Shown: one piece after another, positions 6,683 to 7,156 of the stretch | Layout of the letters: every line of letters begins with the position of its first letter | How positions within the stretch are numbered: the first letter of the stretch is position 1 | Source of the DNA: Halomonas halophila | GTDB lineage: Bacteria > Pseudomonadota > Gammaproteobacteria > Pseudomonadales > Halomonadaceae | Direction of reading: 5' to 3' | Assembly (NCBI GenBank): GCA_002433675.1 | Contig: DJIP01000219.1 | Location: 1-7,156, forward strand | DNA length: 7,156 bases | Translations under genes and position numbers: made by a program | Notes under the pieces: model-generated | Told to the model about the DNA's origin: nothing | Seen by the model: the letters and a program-made list of their open reading frames with translations, nothing else | Database searches by the model: none

Positions 6683-6790
6683 GTGATCGCCGACCGAGTC
6701 GAGGAAGATATCGAGCAGGCGGTCGCCGTTTCTTTTGGCACACCTGGGGCGCTTCGGTGCGCCCTTCGCGACAGTCGAAGTCCACGGTGA
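6683..6790 (+). CDS. Candidate 35-residue small ORF of unknown function
   Basis: A GTG-started frame beginning IADRVEEDIEQAVAVSFG and ending in TGA at 6788-6790. AAGGTG (6669-6674) sits 8 nt before the GTG, a usable ribosome binding site. The first half has mostly G or C at third codon positions and forms an acidic, amphipathic-looking helix; the second half (APGAL-like turn, then Arg-rich tail) is less gene-like. The stop is 5 nt before the first arm of the bidirectional terminator at 6796, so the plus-strand terminator arm would fit this unit. I do not recognise the protein. It may instead be a degraded gene, part of a small RNA, or chance in GC-rich DNA. Confidence 0.2.
   Translation: MIADRVEEDIEQAVAVSFGTPGALRCALRDSRSPR
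6747..6764. repeat. GC hairpin with TTCGGT loop
   Basis: GGGCGC (6747-6752) and GCGCCC (6759-6764) form a perfect 6-bp stem closed by TTCGGT. No T-run follows, so it is not an intrinsic terminator alone. It lies 31 nt before the stronger terminator hairpin, and a structured plus-strand transcript through this region would contain both. Confidence 0.45.
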
Positions 6791-6795
6791 CACGC

Positions 6796-6840
6796 AAAAG
6801 AGGCGCCCCTCTCTGGTATAAAGCCCAGGGCGCCTCTTTT
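6796..6840. terminator. Bidirectional Rho-independent terminator downstream of trhO
   Basis: AAAAGAGGCGCCC (6796-6808) and GGGCGCCTCTTTT (6828-6840) are perfect 13-bp inverted arms around a 19-nt loop, in which TGG and CCA can pair further. Each strand reads a GC stem followed by TTTT, the layout of an intrinsic terminator in both directions. On the minus strand it sits 55 nt beyond the trhO stop and would end that transcript. On the plus strand the only unit it could end is the uncharacterised 6547-6790 stretch. Confidence 0.85.
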
Positions 6841-6895
6841 GGTCTGGCGGGTGGTTCTGCAAGCGCCAACTGGCGTTTACCTCAGAAGCCGAGCA

Positions 6896-7156
6896 TCAGC
6901 CCTGTTGGCGATTGGCCTCGCGCGCCGCTTCCCGGGCGCGTCGCTTGGCCTCGCGACGTTCTTCCATGCGTGCCACCGCGTCGGCCCCCAGGTGCGCCTC
7001 GCCGCGCTCCCGAGCGAGGCGCATCTGGCGCTCGCGCTCGGCGAAGCGGGCCTTTTGCTCGTCGCTCAGACGGTCGTAGCAGCGCGGGCAACAGACGCCT
7101 TTCTCGTAGTACTCGCTCTGCTTGTCCTGCTCGGTGATCGGCATGCGGCAGGCGTG
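6896..7156 (-). CDS. trhO: Rhodanese-related tRNA U34 hydroxylase TrhO (UPF0176), C-terminal part
   Basis: The frame is open to the window end; the start and the rhodanese domain are outside. The visible 86 residues begin [12 protein letters not shown] and contain [19 protein letters not shown], followed by a long charged helix ([17 protein letters not shown], then Arg/Ala/Glu-rich) to the TGA. The Cys-containing HACR and CCPRC pair and the charged tail match, from memory, the C-terminus of the YceA/TrhO family. That family hydroxylates uridine 34 of certain tRNAs to 5-hydroxyuridine in an oxygen-dependent step preceding the cmo5U modification. The Cys cluster looks like a small metal-binding or structural knuckle, which is inference. 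The ATG at 7144 is internal, not the start. The identification is fairly good, but the catalytic domain is not visible, so another rhodanese-like protein with this tail cannot be excluded. Confidence 0.75.
   Translation of the reverse strand, partial: HACRMPITEQDKQSEYYEKGVCCPRCYDRLSDEQKARFAERERQMRLARERGEAHLGADAVARMEERREAKRRAREAAREANRQQG

Noticed and set aside
6533..6869. Two minus-strand open frames of 87-109 codons beyond trhO
   Set aside because: Both span the terminator and show no recognisable domain; some codon bias in the middle may reflect the plus-strand small ORF or a gene remnant.
6640..7137. Plus-strand open frame of 165 codons running into the trhO region
   Set aside because: Arg/Pro-rich, crosses the terminator hairpin and is antisense to the conserved trhO C-terminus.

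Overview
The window is high-GC proteobacterial chromosome with tightly packed genes. The proteins and codon use suggest a halophilic gammaproteobacterium of the Halomonas/Chromohalobacter kind. This is a judgement from general resemblance; no taxonomic marker gene is present.

Layout. Positions 1-588 hold the C-terminal part of cydB (cytochrome bd-type quinol oxidase subunit II, CIO-like), whose start lies outside the window. It runs directly into cydD (581-2353, using an apparent ATC start) and cydC (2337-4139), the two half-transporters of the CydDC ABC complex needed to assemble cytochrome bd. A zinc-dependent deaminase of the adenosine-deaminase superfamily, most likely an adenine deaminase, follows on the same strand 47 bp later (4187-5182). 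A strong hairpin at 5214-5250 separates this plus-strand block from a convergent minus-strand gene for an exported di-heme cytochrome c peroxidase (5328-6395). A 500-bp stretch (6396-6895) follows with several dyads, a candidate 35-codon ORF and a perfect bidirectional terminator (6796-6840). The window ends in the 3' part of a minus-strand trhO-like gene (6896-7156).

How the genes work together. cydB, cydD and cydC form one respiratory module: CydB is part of the terminal oxidase, and CydDC supplies the heme/thiol conditions needed to build it. The overlaps cydB/cydD (8 bp with the ATC start) and cydD/cydC (17 bp) suggest translational coupling. The deaminase has no obvious link to respiration but is probably co-transcribed. 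The peroxidase removes periplasmic hydrogen peroxide with electrons from the c-type cytochrome pool. TrhO, if correctly identified, makes 5-hydroxyuridine at tRNA position 34.

The points most worth a second look are the cydD start, which no ATG/GTG/TTG explains well; three 15-bp tandem repeats inside the peroxidase signal peptide; and the small ORF plus terminator in the last intergenic region. I found no clearly new multi-gene system, mobile element, CRISPR array, tRNA or rRNA.
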